A stretch of DNA of 64,000 bases from an uncultured Faecalibacterium sp. (GTDB lineage Bacteria; Bacillota; Clostridia; Oscillospirales; Ruminococcaceae), in assembly GCA_904394215.1 (NCBI GenBank), contig CAJFNF010000001.1, positions 32,869 to 96,868 of the forward strand. Direction: 5' to 3'. Numbering within the stretch: position 1 is the first letter of the stretch; each line of letters starts with the position of its first letter. Shown piece after piece: positions 8,759-17,624 of the stretch. The notes beneath the pieces are model-generated. The model was not told where the DNA came from and searched no databases. It worked only from the letters and a program-made list of their open reading frames with translations. The translations under genes and the position numbers were made by a program.

Positions 8759-11104
8759 ATGAAGGAAGAAAGTATTTTTATCAACCGGGAATTGAGCTGG
8801 CTGGATTTTAACCAGCGGGTCCTGGTGCTGGGCAAGGACAAGAACGTCCCTCTGGCGGAGCAGCTGAAATTTCTGGCCATTTACGGGTCCAACCTGGACG
8901 AGTTCTTTATGGTGCGCGTCGGCTCCCTGCAGGAGCGGGCCAACCTCAAAGGCAAAAAGGAAAAGCCTGAGAACAAAACCAATATGACCCCTGAGGAACA
9001 GCTCAATGCCATCATGCCCAAGACGGCTGAGCTGCAGATGGACTGTGACAAGTACTATCACAAGGCTCTGGAGGCCCTGGCCGAGCACGGCTACCGGAAG
9101 GTGAACTTTGACAAGATCTCCAAAGAAGATGAGCGGTTCTGGAAGAAATACTTTCAGAGCGAGCTGTTCCCGATCCTGAGCCCGCAGATTGTGGATAACC
9201 GCCATCCCTTCCCGTTCCTGCGGAACAAAGAGATTTACCTGGGCGTCCTGCTGAAAGACAAGAAGGAAGGGGACATGAGCCTGGGCATCATCCCGATTTC
9301 CAGCCAGATGGAGCGCCTGTGCTTCCTGAAGCGGGACGGTGAAACCCAGTTTGCCCTCACCGAAGAAATGGTCTATCACTATGTCAGCATGGTTTTTGCC
9401 AAGGAAACCATCCTGGAAAAATGCCTGTTCCGGGTCACCCGGAACGCTGACATTGACGTCAAAGAAGGCATGATGGATCATGATATCGATTACCGCGAGA
9501 TCATGACCGAGCTGCTCAAGCGCCGCCGCAAGCTGGCAGCCGTCCGGCTCCAGATCACCCCTGCGCCGGCCCCTGAGATTACCAAGATGCTTTGCGCCCG
9601 CCTGGAGCTGAATCACCGCCGGGTCTTTGAGCAGAAGAGCTCTCTGGATCTCAGCTTCTTCTACAAGCTGGATACTCGCATCGAAAACGACGGCCATGCC
9701 GAATTGTTCTATTCGCCGGCCCGGCCCATGATGCCGCCCCTCAACTACAGCCTGACCAGCGAAGTCCAGAAACACGATGTGCTGCTGTACTATCCGTACC
9801 AGTCCATCCGCCCCTTCATCACCATGCTGAAGAAGGCTGCCCGGGACCCTGAGGTCATCTCCATCAAGATGACCCTGTACCGCCTGGCCCGGGAGTCCCA
9901 GATTGTGCAGGCTCTGGTGGATGCCGCTGAAAACGGCAAGGAAGTGGTGGCTCTGGTGGAGCTGCGGGCCCGCTTTGATGAACAGAACAACATCGACTGG
10001 TCCAAGCAGCTGGAGGAAGCCGGCTGTACTGTGGTTTACGGCTTTGAGGACTACAAGGTTCACTCCAAACTGACCCTGATCACCCGCAAGAATGCAGAGG
10101 GTTATTCCTACATCACCCAGATTGGCACCGGCAACTACAACGAGAAAACCAGCGAGCTGTATACCGACCTGTCCTTCATCACTTCCGACCCCGATATTGG
10201 CGAGGAAGCCGCAGGCGTGTTCCAGAACCTGGCCGTCCAAAAGCTGACCGAAGAGACCGACCAGATGCTGGTGGCGCCTCTGCGGTTCAAGAGCGTCCTC
10301 CTGGATGAGATGGACCGGATCATCGAAGCCGCACGGCTGGGCCGTCCCGCTTCCATGATTCTGAAGAATAACTCCATCAGCGACCGTGACATCATCCTGA
10401 AGCTCGAAGAGGCCAGCTGCGCCGGCGTCCGGATCGACATGATCGTCCGCGGCATCTGCTGTGTCCGGGCAGGCGTTCCCGGCAAAACCGAGAACCTGCA
10501 CATCCGCAGCATTGTGGGCCGCTATCTGGAGCATGCCCGGATTTACAGCTTCTTTGACGGCCGCGAGACCCGGGTCTACATCGCATCGGGCGATTTCCTG
10601 ACCCGGAACACGGAGTGCCGTGTGGAGGTTGGCGTCCGGATCAACGATCCGGTGCTGGTCCAGAAGCTGACCAATATCCTGGAGATGCAGCTGGCCGATA
10701 ATGTGAATGCCCGGGAAATGCAGCCTGACGGCAGCTATCAGAAGGTGAAGCATGCCCCCGGCGAGCCCCTGGTCAACAGCCAGATGGGTATGTACGAACT
10801 GCTGAAGGATGACTGGACCGGCGGCCGGCCTGCCTCCTCTGCTACAGTCAAGACCGCTGAGCCCATCCCTGTCCAGGCAAAGGTTGTTGTACGTCCTGCT
10901 GTTCCCGCTGCACCTGCCGCACCTGTTGCACCTGTTGCGCAGGAAGTCAAGCCGGCACCTCAGCCTGTGGCAGCAGAGCCTCAGCCCGCTGCCTCTGCTG
11001 CAGAAGCTCCCAAACCCGCCGAGACCGTCGTGGTAGTGAAAGAGCAGCCTCAGGGAGGCCTGTTCTCTCGTCTGCGCAGAGCTCTGTTCGGCGGCAGAAA
11101 GTAA
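8759..11104 (+). CDS. ppk1: Polyphosphate kinase 1 with extended C-terminal tail
   Basis: PPK1 makes polyphosphate from ATP through a phosphohistidine intermediate. The first 690 residues are a complete PPK1: N-terminal INRELSWLDFNQRVL, catalytic His435 in YKVHSKLTLITRK, IGTGNYNEKTSELYTDL, and the second His in SIVGRYLEHARIYSF. After that comes an unusual tail of about 90 residues, rich in Pro, Ala and Val, ending in the basic amphipathic stretch GGLFSRLRRALFGGRK. ATG at 8759 is chosen over 8750 because GAAGGGG (8742-8748) is spaced ten bases from it but only one base from 8750. Confidence 0.95.
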   Translation: MKEESIFINRELSWLDFNQRVLVLGKDKNVPLAEQLKFLAIYGSNLDEFFMVRVGSLQERANLKGKKEKPENKTNMTPEEQLNAIMPKTAELQMDCDKYYHKALEALAEHGYRKVNFDKISKEDERFWKKYFQSELFPILSPQIVDNRHPFPFLRNKEIYLGVLLKDKKEGDMSLGIIPISSQMERLCFLKRDGETQFALTEEMVYHYVSMVFAKETILEKCLFRVTRNADIDVKEGMMDHDIDYREIMTELLKRRRKLAAVRLQITPAPAPEITKMLCARLELNHRRVFEQKSSLDLSFFYKLDTRIENDGHAELFYSPARPMMPPLNYSLTSEVQKHDVLLYYPYQSIRPFITMLKKAARDPEVISIKMTLYRLARESQIVQALVDAAENGKEVVALVELRARFDEQNNIDWSKQLEEAGCTVVYGFEDYKVHSKLTLITRKNAEGYSYITQIGTGNYNEKTSELYTDLSFITSDPDIGEEAAGVFQNLAVQKLTEETDQMLVAPLRFKSVLLDEMDRIIEAARLGRPASMILKNNSISDRDIILKLEEASCAGVRIDMIVRGICCVRAGVPGKTENLHIRSIVGRYLEHARIYSFFDGRETRVYIASGDFLTRNTECRVEVGVRINDPVLVQKLTNILEMQLADNVNAREMQPDGSYQKVKHAPGEPLVNSQMGMYELLKDDWTGGRPASSATVKTAEPIPVQAKVVVRPAVPAAPAAPVAPVAQEVKPAPQPVAAEPQPAASAAEAPKPAETVVVVKEQPQGGLFSRLRRALFGGRK

Positions 11105-11114
11105 AGGGCGTTTT

Positions 11115-11145
11115 GTGATGAGCCCACCGCCATCCTGCATACAAT
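11115..11145 (+). promoter_or_regulatory. Possible sigma-E promoter of the M23/M50 pair
   Basis: CATACAAT at 11138-11145 matches the Bacillus sigma-E -10 consensus (CATACAMT), with a weaker -35-like GTGATGA at 11115-11121. The gap is only 67 bases and the motif precedes a gene pair resembling spoIVFA-spoIVFB, which is sigma-E dependent in Bacillus. The -35 match is partial. Confidence 0.5.
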
Positions 11146-11171
11146 AGCCTCAGGGAAAAGGGGGCGTTGGC

Positions 11172-11783
11172 GTGCAGGCAAGACGGATCCATTTTAGAAA
11201 AAACAATTCTTTTATAAGGACAGCCCGTCCAAAGGCCGTCAGGCAAAGAACGTTCCGCCTGGCGGTTCTTTTGTGCGGGCTGCTCTTGTGCCTTGGGACA
11301 GCCATGGTGCTGCGGGCCTGCGCCCAGCGGGCGGCCCCGGCAGGATGCAGCCTCCAGGGTAGGGTACCGGCTTCTGATCTTACCTTTCCTCTGGGGACAA
11401 GCAGCTGGCATCTGTCATCAGGATACGGCTGGCGATCGGACCCCTTGGATCCGGATCAGGAGGATTTTCACCGCGGGGTGGATCTGGCCTGCGGGGAGGG
11501 GACGCCGGTCCTGGCAGCAATGGATGGCGTGGTCTTCGCTGCCGGCCGCAGCAGCAGCTATGGCAATTATATCCGCCTGGCCCACGACGATGGGATGGAA
11601 ACCCTCTACGCCCACCTCCAATACCTCTATGCCCGCCCCGGGCAGGTGGTAAAGGCAGGGGAGGTCCTGGGGACAGCCGGGCAGACCGGCCGGGCCACCG
11701 GACCGCATCTTCACTTTGAACTCCTGTACCGGGCTACCCGCTATGATCCGTCCGATCTGTTGGGGCTGGGAGAAGCGGTCTGA
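11172..11783 (+). CDS. Membrane-anchored M23 peptidase, SpoIVFA-like
   Basis: The 203-residue protein starts with GTG, has a basic N-terminus, one membrane segment (residues about 28-48) and an external LytM/M23 domain. The zinc site looks intact: HRGVD (His100, Asp104), YAHL, and HLHFE (His179, His181). In Bacillus, SpoIVFA carries a degenerate M23-like domain and holds SpoIVFB inactive. Here the neighbour, overlapping by one base, is an M50 protease, which supports a SpoIVFA role. An intact zinc site is more like clostridial SpoIIQ, so that is the main alternative. The sigma-E-like -10 box upstream fits either. Confidence 0.6.
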   Translation: MQARRIHFRKNNSFIRTARPKAVRQRTFRLAVLLCGLLLCLGTAMVLRACAQRAAPAGCSLQGRVPASDLTFPLGTSSWHLSSGYGWRSDPLDPDQEDFHRGVDLACGEGTPVLAAMDGVVFAAGRSSSYGNYIRLAHDDGMETLYAHLQYLYARPGQVVKAGEVLGTAGQTGRATGPHLHFELLYRATRYDPSDLLGLGEAV

Positions 11784-12265
11784 TGCGGGGCAGTCTCTTT
11801 CCGCGCCGCATCCAGGTGGGGCCGGTAGTTTTTCGCGACCCTTTTTTCACCTGCAGCCTGCTGTATCTGCTGCTCTACTTTGACAGCAGCCAGTTTCTCC
11901 GGATTGGGCTGCTGGCAGCTTTTCTGCATGAGTGCGGACACATTCTCGTATTCCTGGCGCTGTTCCGCCGGGTGCCTGTGATCGAGGTGACCATGACCGG
12001 GTTCTGCATGCAGATCAGAGGCTTCATCTTTTCACGCCCCCAAAAATTTTGTCTGGCAGCAGCCGGGCCGGCTGCCAACGCCCTGCTGGCCGCCGTGTGG
12101 TATCTGCGCCTGAGCCAGCGGTTCACAGTATGGGACGCCGCTTTTCTGGCGGCCAATCTCCTGACCGGCGGTTTCAATCTTCTGCCGGTTCCACCCCTGG
12201 ACGGCGCACAGATGCTGGCGGCTCTGCTGCAGAAAAATGAGAAATTGCAATCCGTCCCAAAATAA
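11783..12265 (+). CDS. Short M50 intramembrane metalloprotease, SpoIVFB-like
   Basis: This is a site-2-type membrane protease of 160 residues with the zinc motif HECGH at residues 49-53 and the third-ligand motif NLLPVPPLDG (Asp140), set among four hydrophobic stretches. SpoIVFB of Bacillus activates sigma-K and is about 290 residues with a C-terminal CBS domain; that domain is absent here. Start and preceding stop overlap as TGATG, so it is translationally coupled to the M23 protein. The pairing and the sigma-E-like promoter favour a SpoIVFB role, but a generic M50 protease remains possible. Confidence 0.65.
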   Translation: MRGSLFPRRIQVGPVVFRDPFFTCSLLYLLLYFDSSQFLRIGLLAAFLHECGHILVFLALFRRVPVIEVTMTGFCMQIRGFIFSRPQKFCLAAAGPAANALLAAVWYLRLSQRFTVWDAAFLAANLLTGGFNLLPVPPLDGAQMLAALLQKNEKLQSVPK

Positions 12266-12273
12266 GGTACAAT
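12245..12273 (+). promoter_or_regulatory. sigma-A promoter of the radical SAM gene pair
   Basis: TTGCAA at 12245-12250 and TACAAT at 12268-12273 are 17 bases apart. The -35 box lies inside the last codons of the M50 protease gene. Confidence 0.75.
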
Positions 12274-12327
12274 AAAATAACTGACGAAACTAAAAACGGG
12301 ACCATGATCCCGACTTGGAGGAACCCG

Positions 12328-14184
12328 ATGTTTGACCCAAAGCTGAAAGAAGCGCTGAGCCACGTGCAGAAACCGGGCCGGTATACCGGCGGCGAGCCGG
12401 GCAGCGTCTATAAAGACAAGGACAAAGTGGATGTGCGCTTTGCCTTCTGTTTCCCTGACACCTACGAGGTGGGCATGTCGTTCCTGGGGGAGAAGATCCT
12501 CTATGAACTGCTGAACCAGCACGAAAACTGGTGGTGTGAGCGGGCCTTCATGCCCTGGCTGGATATGAAAGCCGAGATGGAAAAGCTGGGCCTGCCCCTG
12601 TACACCCTGGAGAGCAAAGATCCGCTCACTGCCTTTGATGCCGTGGGCTTCACCCTCCAGTATGAGCTGTCCTACACCAACATCCTGGCTATGCTGGACC
12701 TGGCCGGCATCCCGCTGTATGCCGCAGAACGGGATGAGAGCTGGCCCCTGATTGTGGCCGGCGGCCCCTGCACCTGCAACTCGGAGCCCCTGGCCGCCTT
12801 TTTTGATGTGATCCAGCTGGGTGAAGGCGAGCGTCAGCTGCCCGCTATCTGTGCTGCCATTGAACAGGGAAAGAAGGAGGGCATTTCCAAAAAGGAACTG
12901 CTTCTCCGGATCGCCAAGATTCCCGGCGTGTATATTCCGGCTTTCTATGATGTGACCTACTACGAGGATGGCCGCGTCAAGGCCATCACCCCCAACGAGC
13001 CCGGCATTCCTGCTGTGGTGACCAAGGCGATCATCCGGGACATGAATGATTTTGCCCCGCCCACCAACTTTGTGGTGCCCATGGTGGGCGCCATCCAGGA
13101 CCGTGCCAGCATCGAAGTGCTGCGGGGCTGCGTCCGTGGCTGCCGGTTCTGCCAGGCCGGCTTCCTCTACCGACCCATGCGCCAGCGGGATGCCACTCTG
13201 CTGAACAAGGCCGCCCAGGATCTGTGTGCCAACACCGGCTATGAGGAACTGAGCCTGTCCAGCCTGTCCACCTCGGACCACAGCCAGCTGGAAGAGCTGC
13301 TGGATGATCTGAACAGCTGGGCCCCCCAGGAGCACGTCAGCCTGTCTCTGCCTTCTCTGCGGATGGATAACTTCTCCGAGAGCCTGATTGAAAAGACCAC
13401 CCGCGTCCGCAAGAGCGGCCTGACCTTTGCAGCCGAGGCCGGTACCCAGCGCCTGCGTGACGTCATCAATAAAAACGTCACCTGGGATGAAATTGAAAAG
13501 ACCTGCCGGATTGCCTTTGAGGCAGGGTACACATCGGTCAAGCTCTACTTTATGATGGGCCTGCCCACCGAGACCATGGCCGACATTGAAGGCATTGCCG
13601 ATACCGCCCAGAAGGTGGTGGACCTCTATTACAGCATGGACCACGCCAAGGGCAAAGGGGTACAGGTAACCATCAGCTGCGCCTGCTTTGTGCCCAAGCC
13701 CCATACCCCTTTCCAGTTTGTTCCCATGGACACTGCCGAAACCCTGCAGGCCAAGCAGAAGCACCTGCTGGAAAGCGTGCACAGCCGGAAGATCAAGGTC
13801 AACTACCACGACAGCAAGACCAGCTTCCTGGAGGGTGTTTTCGCCAAGGGCGACCGTCGTCTGGCCCCGGCCCTGGTGGAAGCCTACCGCCGTGGCTGCT
13901 ACTTTGACGGCTGGGAGGAGTGCTTCCAGTACGACACCTGGATGAAGGTGTTCGAGGATCTGGGCATTGATCCCCATTTCTACTGCAACCGGGCCATCGG
14001 CCTGGACGAAGTGACCCCCTGGTCTCACATGGACTACGGCGTCACCCATGAATACCTGGTGCGCGAATACAAGAAGGCACTGGCTGCCCAGACCACGCAG
14101 CCCTGCAACCGCGCCTGCGGCGGCTGCGGCGCAAATCATCTGTTGGGAGGTCCCTGTTTTGATTACAGTAAGAATTTGGTTTGA
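12328..14184 (+). CDS. B12-binding radical SAM protein (TIGR03960 type)
   Basis: The 618-residue protein has an N-terminal cobalamin-binding-like domain and a radical SAM core with the iron-sulfur motif RGCVRGCRFCQAGF, followed by a C-terminal region with a Cys cluster (CNRACGGCGANH). This matches the TIGR03960 family of radical SAM proteins, common in Clostridia and always next to a TIGR03936-type partner, as here. The reaction is not established. ATG 12328 has TTGGAGGA at good spacing; ATG 12304 upstream has none. The next gene starts inside its last 26 bases. Confidence 0.85.
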   Translation: MFDPKLKEALSHVQKPGRYTGGEPGSVYKDKDKVDVRFAFCFPDTYEVGMSFLGEKILYELLNQHENWWCERAFMPWLDMKAEMEKLGLPLYTLESKDPLTAFDAVGFTLQYELSYTNILAMLDLAGIPLYAAERDESWPLIVAGGPCTCNSEPLAAFFDVIQLGEGERQLPAICAAIEQGKKEGISKKELLLRIAKIPGVYIPAFYDVTYYEDGRVKAITPNEPGIPAVVTKAIIRDMNDFAPPTNFVVPMVGAIQDRASIEVLRGCVRGCRFCQAGFLYRPMRQRDATLLNKAAQDLCANTGYEELSLSSLSTSDHSQLEELLDDLNSWAPQEHVSLSLPSLRMDNFSESLIEKTTRVRKSGLTFAAEAGTQRLRDVINKNVTWDEIEKTCRIAFEAGYTSVKLYFMMGLPTETMADIEGIADTAQKVVDLYYSMDHAKGKGVQVTISCACFVPKPHTPFQFVPMDTAETLQAKQKHLLESVHSRKIKVNYHDSKTSFLEGVFAKGDRRLAPALVEAYRRGCYFDGWEECFQYDTWMKVFEDLGIDPHFYCNRAIGLDEVTPWSHMDYGVTHEYLVREYKKALAAQTTQPCNRACGGCGANHLLGGPCFDYSKNLV

Positions 14185-14821
14185 AAAACGGAATGAGGCC
14201 TCCTACATCTCGCTGCTGGACATGCAGCGGGTGATGCAGCGGGTCCTCAAGCGCAGCGGTCTGCCGGTGTGGCATACCCTGGGCTTCAATCCCCATATCT
14301 ATATGACCTTTACCTGTCCGCTGTCGCTGGGGCAGGAGAGTCTGTGCGAGAGCGTGGATGTCAAGACTGAGGCGGAGAATCCCGACTTCCAGTCCTGGCA
14401 GGACAAGCTCAACGCCATCATGCCGGCAGGCATCCATGTATTCCAGGTGGAGCCTGCCCAGGATAAAGCCAGCGAGATTGCCTATGCCTGCTATACCATC
14501 AGCTACCCGGCGGCCGCCCAGTCCAAGCTGGAGCAATACAACGGCCTCACCGAAGCTATGGTGGAGAAAAAGGGCAAGAAATCCAAAAAGCAGATCAACC
14601 TGAAACAGTACATTCCTGCCCTTGACTTCTATACTGAAGGAAAGAGAACGGACTTTTGTGTCTGTCTGCCGGCCACCCAGGAGTTGAACCTGAACCCTTC
14701 GCTGCTGACCGCATTCCTGGAGCAGCAGTTCGGCGCTTCTGCCGCAGAGGCTTCCATCCTCCGCACCGGACTGCTGAAGGCAAACAAGGTTCCCTTCCGC
14801 CCCAGATGTAGGAATGTCTGA
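14159..14821 (+). CDS. Radical-SAM-associated protein (TIGR03936 type)
   Basis: The 220-residue protein begins with the family pattern ITVRIWFEKRNEASYISLLDMQRV and includes GFNPHIYMTF, typical of TIGR03936 (DUF2344) proteins that accompany the TIGR03960 radical SAM enzyme. I choose TTG at 14159: GGGAGG sits at 14145-14150, eight bases upstream, and the product begins exactly where the family begins. The alternative start at 14048 would add a sequence that only shadows the upstream gene. Function unknown; it probably works with the upstream enzyme. Confidence 0.85.
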   Translation: MITVRIWFEKRNEASYISLLDMQRVMQRVLKRSGLPVWHTLGFNPHIYMTFTCPLSLGQESLCESVDVKTEAENPDFQSWQDKLNAIMPAGIHVFQVEPAQDKASEIAYACYTISYPAAAQSKLEQYNGLTEAMVEKKGKKSKKQINLKQYIPALDFYTEGKRTDFCVCLPATQELNLNPSLLTAFLEQQFGASAAEASILRTGLLKANKVPFRPRCRNV

Positions 14822-14869
14822 CTTCTCGAGAAAACGCAAAATTTTCTGCCGCTTTTTTGGCAAAAACGC

Positions 14870-14898
14870 TTGCTTTCCCGGCGGGTTTATGCTATCAT
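14870..14898 (+). promoter_or_regulatory. sigma-A promoter of rplS
   Basis: TTGCTT at 14870-14875 and TATCAT at 14893-14898 are separated by 17 bases. Confidence 0.7.
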
Positions 14899-14914
14899 AG
14901 TTAGGCGTTAGTGT

Positions 14915-14986
14915 CCGCTGATACCACAGCGGGGTTAATGACAAGCAATCATTAAACGGGCGGTCCTCTGACGGCAGATGTGCCGT
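14915..14986 (+). promoter_or_regulatory. Structured rplS leader (three hairpins)
   Basis: Three hairpins follow each other in the leader: CCGCTG/CAGCGG (14915-14932), TTAATGA/TCATTAA (14935-14955) and ACGGCA/TGCCGT (14971-14986). L19 genes of Firmicutes are known to carry an autoregulatory leader. The position fits, but I cannot confirm the consensus by eye. Confidence 0.5.
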
Positions 14987-15020
14987 GTATGAACGTCTAA
15001 AACAAATGGAGGATCATCAA

Positions 15021-15362
15021 ATGGACGCACTGAAGATTATTTCCGAGGGCAGCATCAAGGCTGAGCGCCCCCAGTTCAACGTTGGCGATACCGTTCGCGT
15101 GGACGTTCGCATCAAGGAAGGCGAGCGTGAGCGTATCCAGGCCTTCGAGGGCACCGTCATTGCCAAGAAGCACGGCGGCGTCGCCGAGACCTTTACCGTC
15201 CGCCGCGTTGCTTACGGCGTGGGCATCGAGCGTGTCTTCCCCATCAACAGCCCCTTCGTTGAGAAGGTGACCGTTGTCCGCAAGGGTAAGGTCCGCCGCG
15301 CAAAGCTGTACTATCTGCGCAGCCGCACCGGCAAAGCTGCCAAGGTCAAGAGCGATATCTGA
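15021..15362 (+). CDS. rplS: 50S ribosomal protein L19
   Basis: The 113-residue protein is a standard L19, lying at the interface of the ribosomal subunits ([37 protein letters not shown] at the C-terminus). ATG 15021 follows ATGGAGGATCATCAA; an in-frame start at 14985 would absorb the ribosome binding site. The gene has its own promoter and leader and is followed by a strong terminator, so it is a monocistronic unit between the radical SAM pair and lepB. Confidence 0.97.
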   Translation: MDALKIISEGSIKAERPQFNVGDTVRVDVRIKEGERERIQAFEGTVIAKKHGGVAETFTVRRVAYGVGIERVFPINSPFVEKVTVVRKGKVRRAKLYYLRSRTGKAAKVKSDI

Positions 15363-15398
15363 TCATCCGCGGCCTGTCTGTCAGGCTGGCTGTAAGGG

Positions 15399-15427
15399 AA
15401 AAGGGACACTTGTTGTCCCTTTTTTCT
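15399..15427 (+). terminator. Intrinsic terminator after rplS
   Basis: AAAAGGGACA at 15399-15408 pairs with TGTCCCTTTT at 15414-15423 with a five-base loop and a T run. Confidence 0.9.
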
Positions 15428-15514
15428 TTATCCTTTCACACCCTGCCCCTTTTCGGAGGCAGGGCTGTGTGGTACAATAACAGAAAATCTAGCAGCGAAT
15501 GCGGGGTGTATCGG

Positions 15515-16072
15515 ATGGCAAACGCAAAACGTGAGATGGAGGCGGCCCAGGAGCCGGGGCAGGGTGTGATTGAATGGTATGAAGCACTGATTTCGGCGCT
15601 GGTTGTGATGGTACTGCTGTTCTCTTTCTTTTTTCGGATCATCCAGGTAGACGGCGCATCCATGAATCCCACCCTCTGGGATGGAGACAAGCTGATTGTC
15701 TGGGGGGCCGGCTATACGCCCGAGCGGGGCGATATTGTCATTGTGGATGATTACACCACCTATGGCAAGCCCCTGGTCAAGCGGGTGATTGCCAAGGGCG
15801 GCGATACCATTTCCATCGACTACACTTCCGGCACTGTCACCGTCAACGGGGAAGTGCTGCAGGAAGATTATATTGCTGAGCCCACTCATCTGGGCTATGA
15901 CCTGGAATTCCCCTATACCGTACCCGAAGGAGAGCTGTTCCTGATGGGTGACAACCGCAACGCCTCCCTGGACAGCCGGTCTTCCAGCATCGGCTGCATT
16001 GCGGAGGAGGATATCCTGGGCAAAGTGCTGTTCTGCTTTTTGCCCCTGGAAGATGCAGGAGTGGTCAAGTGA
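15515..16072 (+). CDS. lepB: Signal peptidase I
   Basis: LepB cleaves signal peptides of exported proteins at the outer face of the membrane by a Ser/Lys dyad. The 185-residue protein has one membrane segment (residues about 25-45), Ser49 in VDGASMNPT, Lys89 in LVKRVIAKGGD, and the GDNRNASLDSR box. This is the short Gram-positive type. ATG 15515 follows CGGGGTG, a modest ribosome binding site. A -10-like TACAAT at 15473-15478 may drive it, though no good -35 is visible. The next gene overlaps its stop, giving a lepB-rbgA-rnhB-yraN chain. Confidence 0.95.
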   Translation: MANAKREMEAAQEPGQGVIEWYEALISALVVMVLLFSFFFRIIQVDGASMNPTLWDGDKLIVWGAGYTPERGDIVIVDDYTTYGKPLVKRVIAKGGDTISIDYTSGTVTVNGEVLQEDYIAEPTHLGYDLEFPYTVPEGELFLMGDNRNASLDSRSSSIGCIAEEDILGKVLFCFLPLEDAGVVK

Positions 16073-16983
16073 ACAACGAAGAAATGCAATTTTCCAATCA
16101 ATTCAATATTCAGTGGTTCCCGGGCCACATGGCCCGCACCCTGCGGGTGATGGAGCAGGAGATCCAGCATGTGGACGCCAGCCTGATTCTGCTGGACGCC
16201 CGGATTCCGCTGTCCAGCCTCAACCCGGAGATTGAGCGGATTACCGCCCGCAAGCCCCGGCTGTATGCGCTGAACAAGGCAGACCTGGCAGATCCTTCCG
16301 TCACCGAAGAATGGATTCGTTATTTCCGTTCGGCAGATGCCGGCTGTGTTGCCATCAATGCCAAAAGCAAGGGCGGCACCGCCGCAGTCCGGTCTGCCAT
16401 CGAAAAAGAGCTGTCGGGTCTGCTGGCCCGGCGTCAGGCCCGCGGTATGGGTGGTGCAAAGACTCAGATTATGCTCTGCGGCATTCCCAACGTAGGCAAA
16501 TCCACCTTCATCAATACCTTTGCCGGCTCGGCACGGGCCAAGGCCGCAGACCGTCCCGGCGTTACCAAGGGCAAGCAGTGGGTTTCCACCGAGAAGTTTG
16601 ACCTGTTGGATATGCCCGGCGTCCTGTGGAAGAAATTCGATTCCAAAACTACGGCGTCCAACTTGGCCTTCATCGGCTCCATCAAGGATGATATTCTGGA
16701 CGTGGAAGAGCTGGCCATGAACCTGCTGGACGAAGTCCGCCAGAACTATCCCGACCTGGTGGCCAGCCGGTATAAGCTGGATGCAGAAACCATGGCTCTG
16801 CCGCCCTATGAGTTGATGGAAGCCATCGGCCGCAAACGCGGCCTGCTGGTGCGGGGCGGCGAAGTCAATACCGAGCGGTGCGCCGTTATGCTGGTGGATG
16901 AGTTCCGGGCCTGCAAATGGGGCCGGATTACCCTGGAGCGCCCGCCCCGCCGGGAGGATGCAGGGGAGGACATGGAGGAATGA
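16069..16983 (+). CDS. rbgA: Ribosome biogenesis GTPase RbgA (YlqF)
   Basis: RbgA is a circularly permuted GTPase needed for late assembly of the 50S subunit. The motif order shows the permutation: NKADL (G4) comes before GIPNVGKST (G1) and DMPGV (G3). The N-terminus has the family motif [12 protein letters not shown]. The 304-residue length is near the norm. GTG 16069 overlaps the lepB stop by four bases and has GCAGGAG seven bases upstream. Confidence 0.95.
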   Translation: MNNEEMQFSNQFNIQWFPGHMARTLRVMEQEIQHVDASLILLDARIPLSSLNPEIERITARKPRLYALNKADLADPSVTEEWIRYFRSADAGCVAINAKSKGGTAAVRSAIEKELSGLLARRQARGMGGAKTQIMLCGIPNVGKSTFINTFAGSARAKAADRPGVTKGKQWVSTEKFDLLDMPGVLWKKFDSKTTASNLAFIGSIKDDILDVEELAMNLLDEVRQNYPDLVASRYKLDAETMALPPYELMEAIGRKRGLLVRGGEVNTERCAVMLVDEFRACKWGRITLERPPRREDAGEDMEE

Positions 16984-17624
16984 AGCGCCGGACCGATGAG
17001 GAAATCTCCCAGCCTCTCTATGCTTATGATGATGCTGTCCGGGCGTCCAGCGGCTGCTTTGCCGGCGTAGATGAAGCCGGACGGGGCCCGCTGTGCGGCC
17101 CGGTCTGTGTGGCTGCCTGTATCCTGGACCCCACCAAACCGGTCTGGGGCATCAATGACTCCAAAAAGCTCAGCGAAAAGAAGCGGGAAACTCTCTTTGC
17201 AGAAATCAAGGAGAAAGCCCTGGCTTACAGCATTGTCTTTGTGGGGCCTGAAATCATCGACCGGGACAACATCCTCCAGGCCACCATGGGCGGCATGCGG
17301 GAAGCGGTAGAGAAACTGGAGATCACCCCCAACCTTGTTCTGGTGGACGGCAACCGCTGTCCCAGCGGGCTGGCCATGCCGGCCCAGCCAGTGGTCAAAG
17401 GGGATGCCACCAGCGCCAGCATTGGCGCGGCTTCGATTTTGGCCAAAGTAAGCCGGGACCACTATATGATGGAGCTGGACCGGCAGTACCCCCAGTATCA
17501 ACTGGCCAAGCACAAGGGCTATCCCACTAAGCTCCACTATGAGCTAATTGCCCAGTATGGCATCCAGCCTTTTTACCGCCGCAGCTTTTTGAAAAAGCAG
17601 GGCTACTGGACGGAGGGCCAGTGA
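16980..17624 (+). CDS. rnhB: Ribonuclease HII
   Basis: RNase HII removes ribonucleotides from DNA-RNA hybrids. The 214-residue protein has the [14 protein letters not shown] motif with catalytic Asp-Glu, [13 protein letters not shown] and the [10 protein letters not shown] box. ATG 16980 overlaps the rbgA stop as ATGA and follows GGAGGACATGGAGGA; an earlier in-frame start at 16917 encodes only a shadow of rbgA. Confidence 0.95.
   Translation: MKRRTDEEISQPLYAYDDAVRASSGCFAGVDEAGRGPLCGPVCVAACILDPTKPVWGINDSKKLSEKKRETLFAEIKEKALAYSIVFVGPEIIDRDNILQATMGGMREAVEKLEITPNLVLVDGNRCPSGLAMPAQPVVKGDATSASIGAASILAKVSRDHYMMELDRQYPQYQLAKHKGYPTKLHYELIAQYGIQPFYRRSFLKKQGYWTEGQ

Noticed and set aside
8690..11140. 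816-codon minus-strand frame opposite ppk1
   Set aside because: The plus strand encodes a complete polyphosphate kinase with all motifs; the antisense product has no recognisable domain.
11875..14139. 754-codon minus-strand frame
   Set aside because: It covers the M50 protease and the radical SAM gene in antisense; both plus-strand genes have clear motifs and starts.
15441..15478. Full promoter before lepB
   Set aside because: TACAAT is good, but there is no acceptable -35 box at 16-18 bases; a hairpin CCCTGCC/GGCAGGG occupies that place. Only mentioned in the lepB entry.
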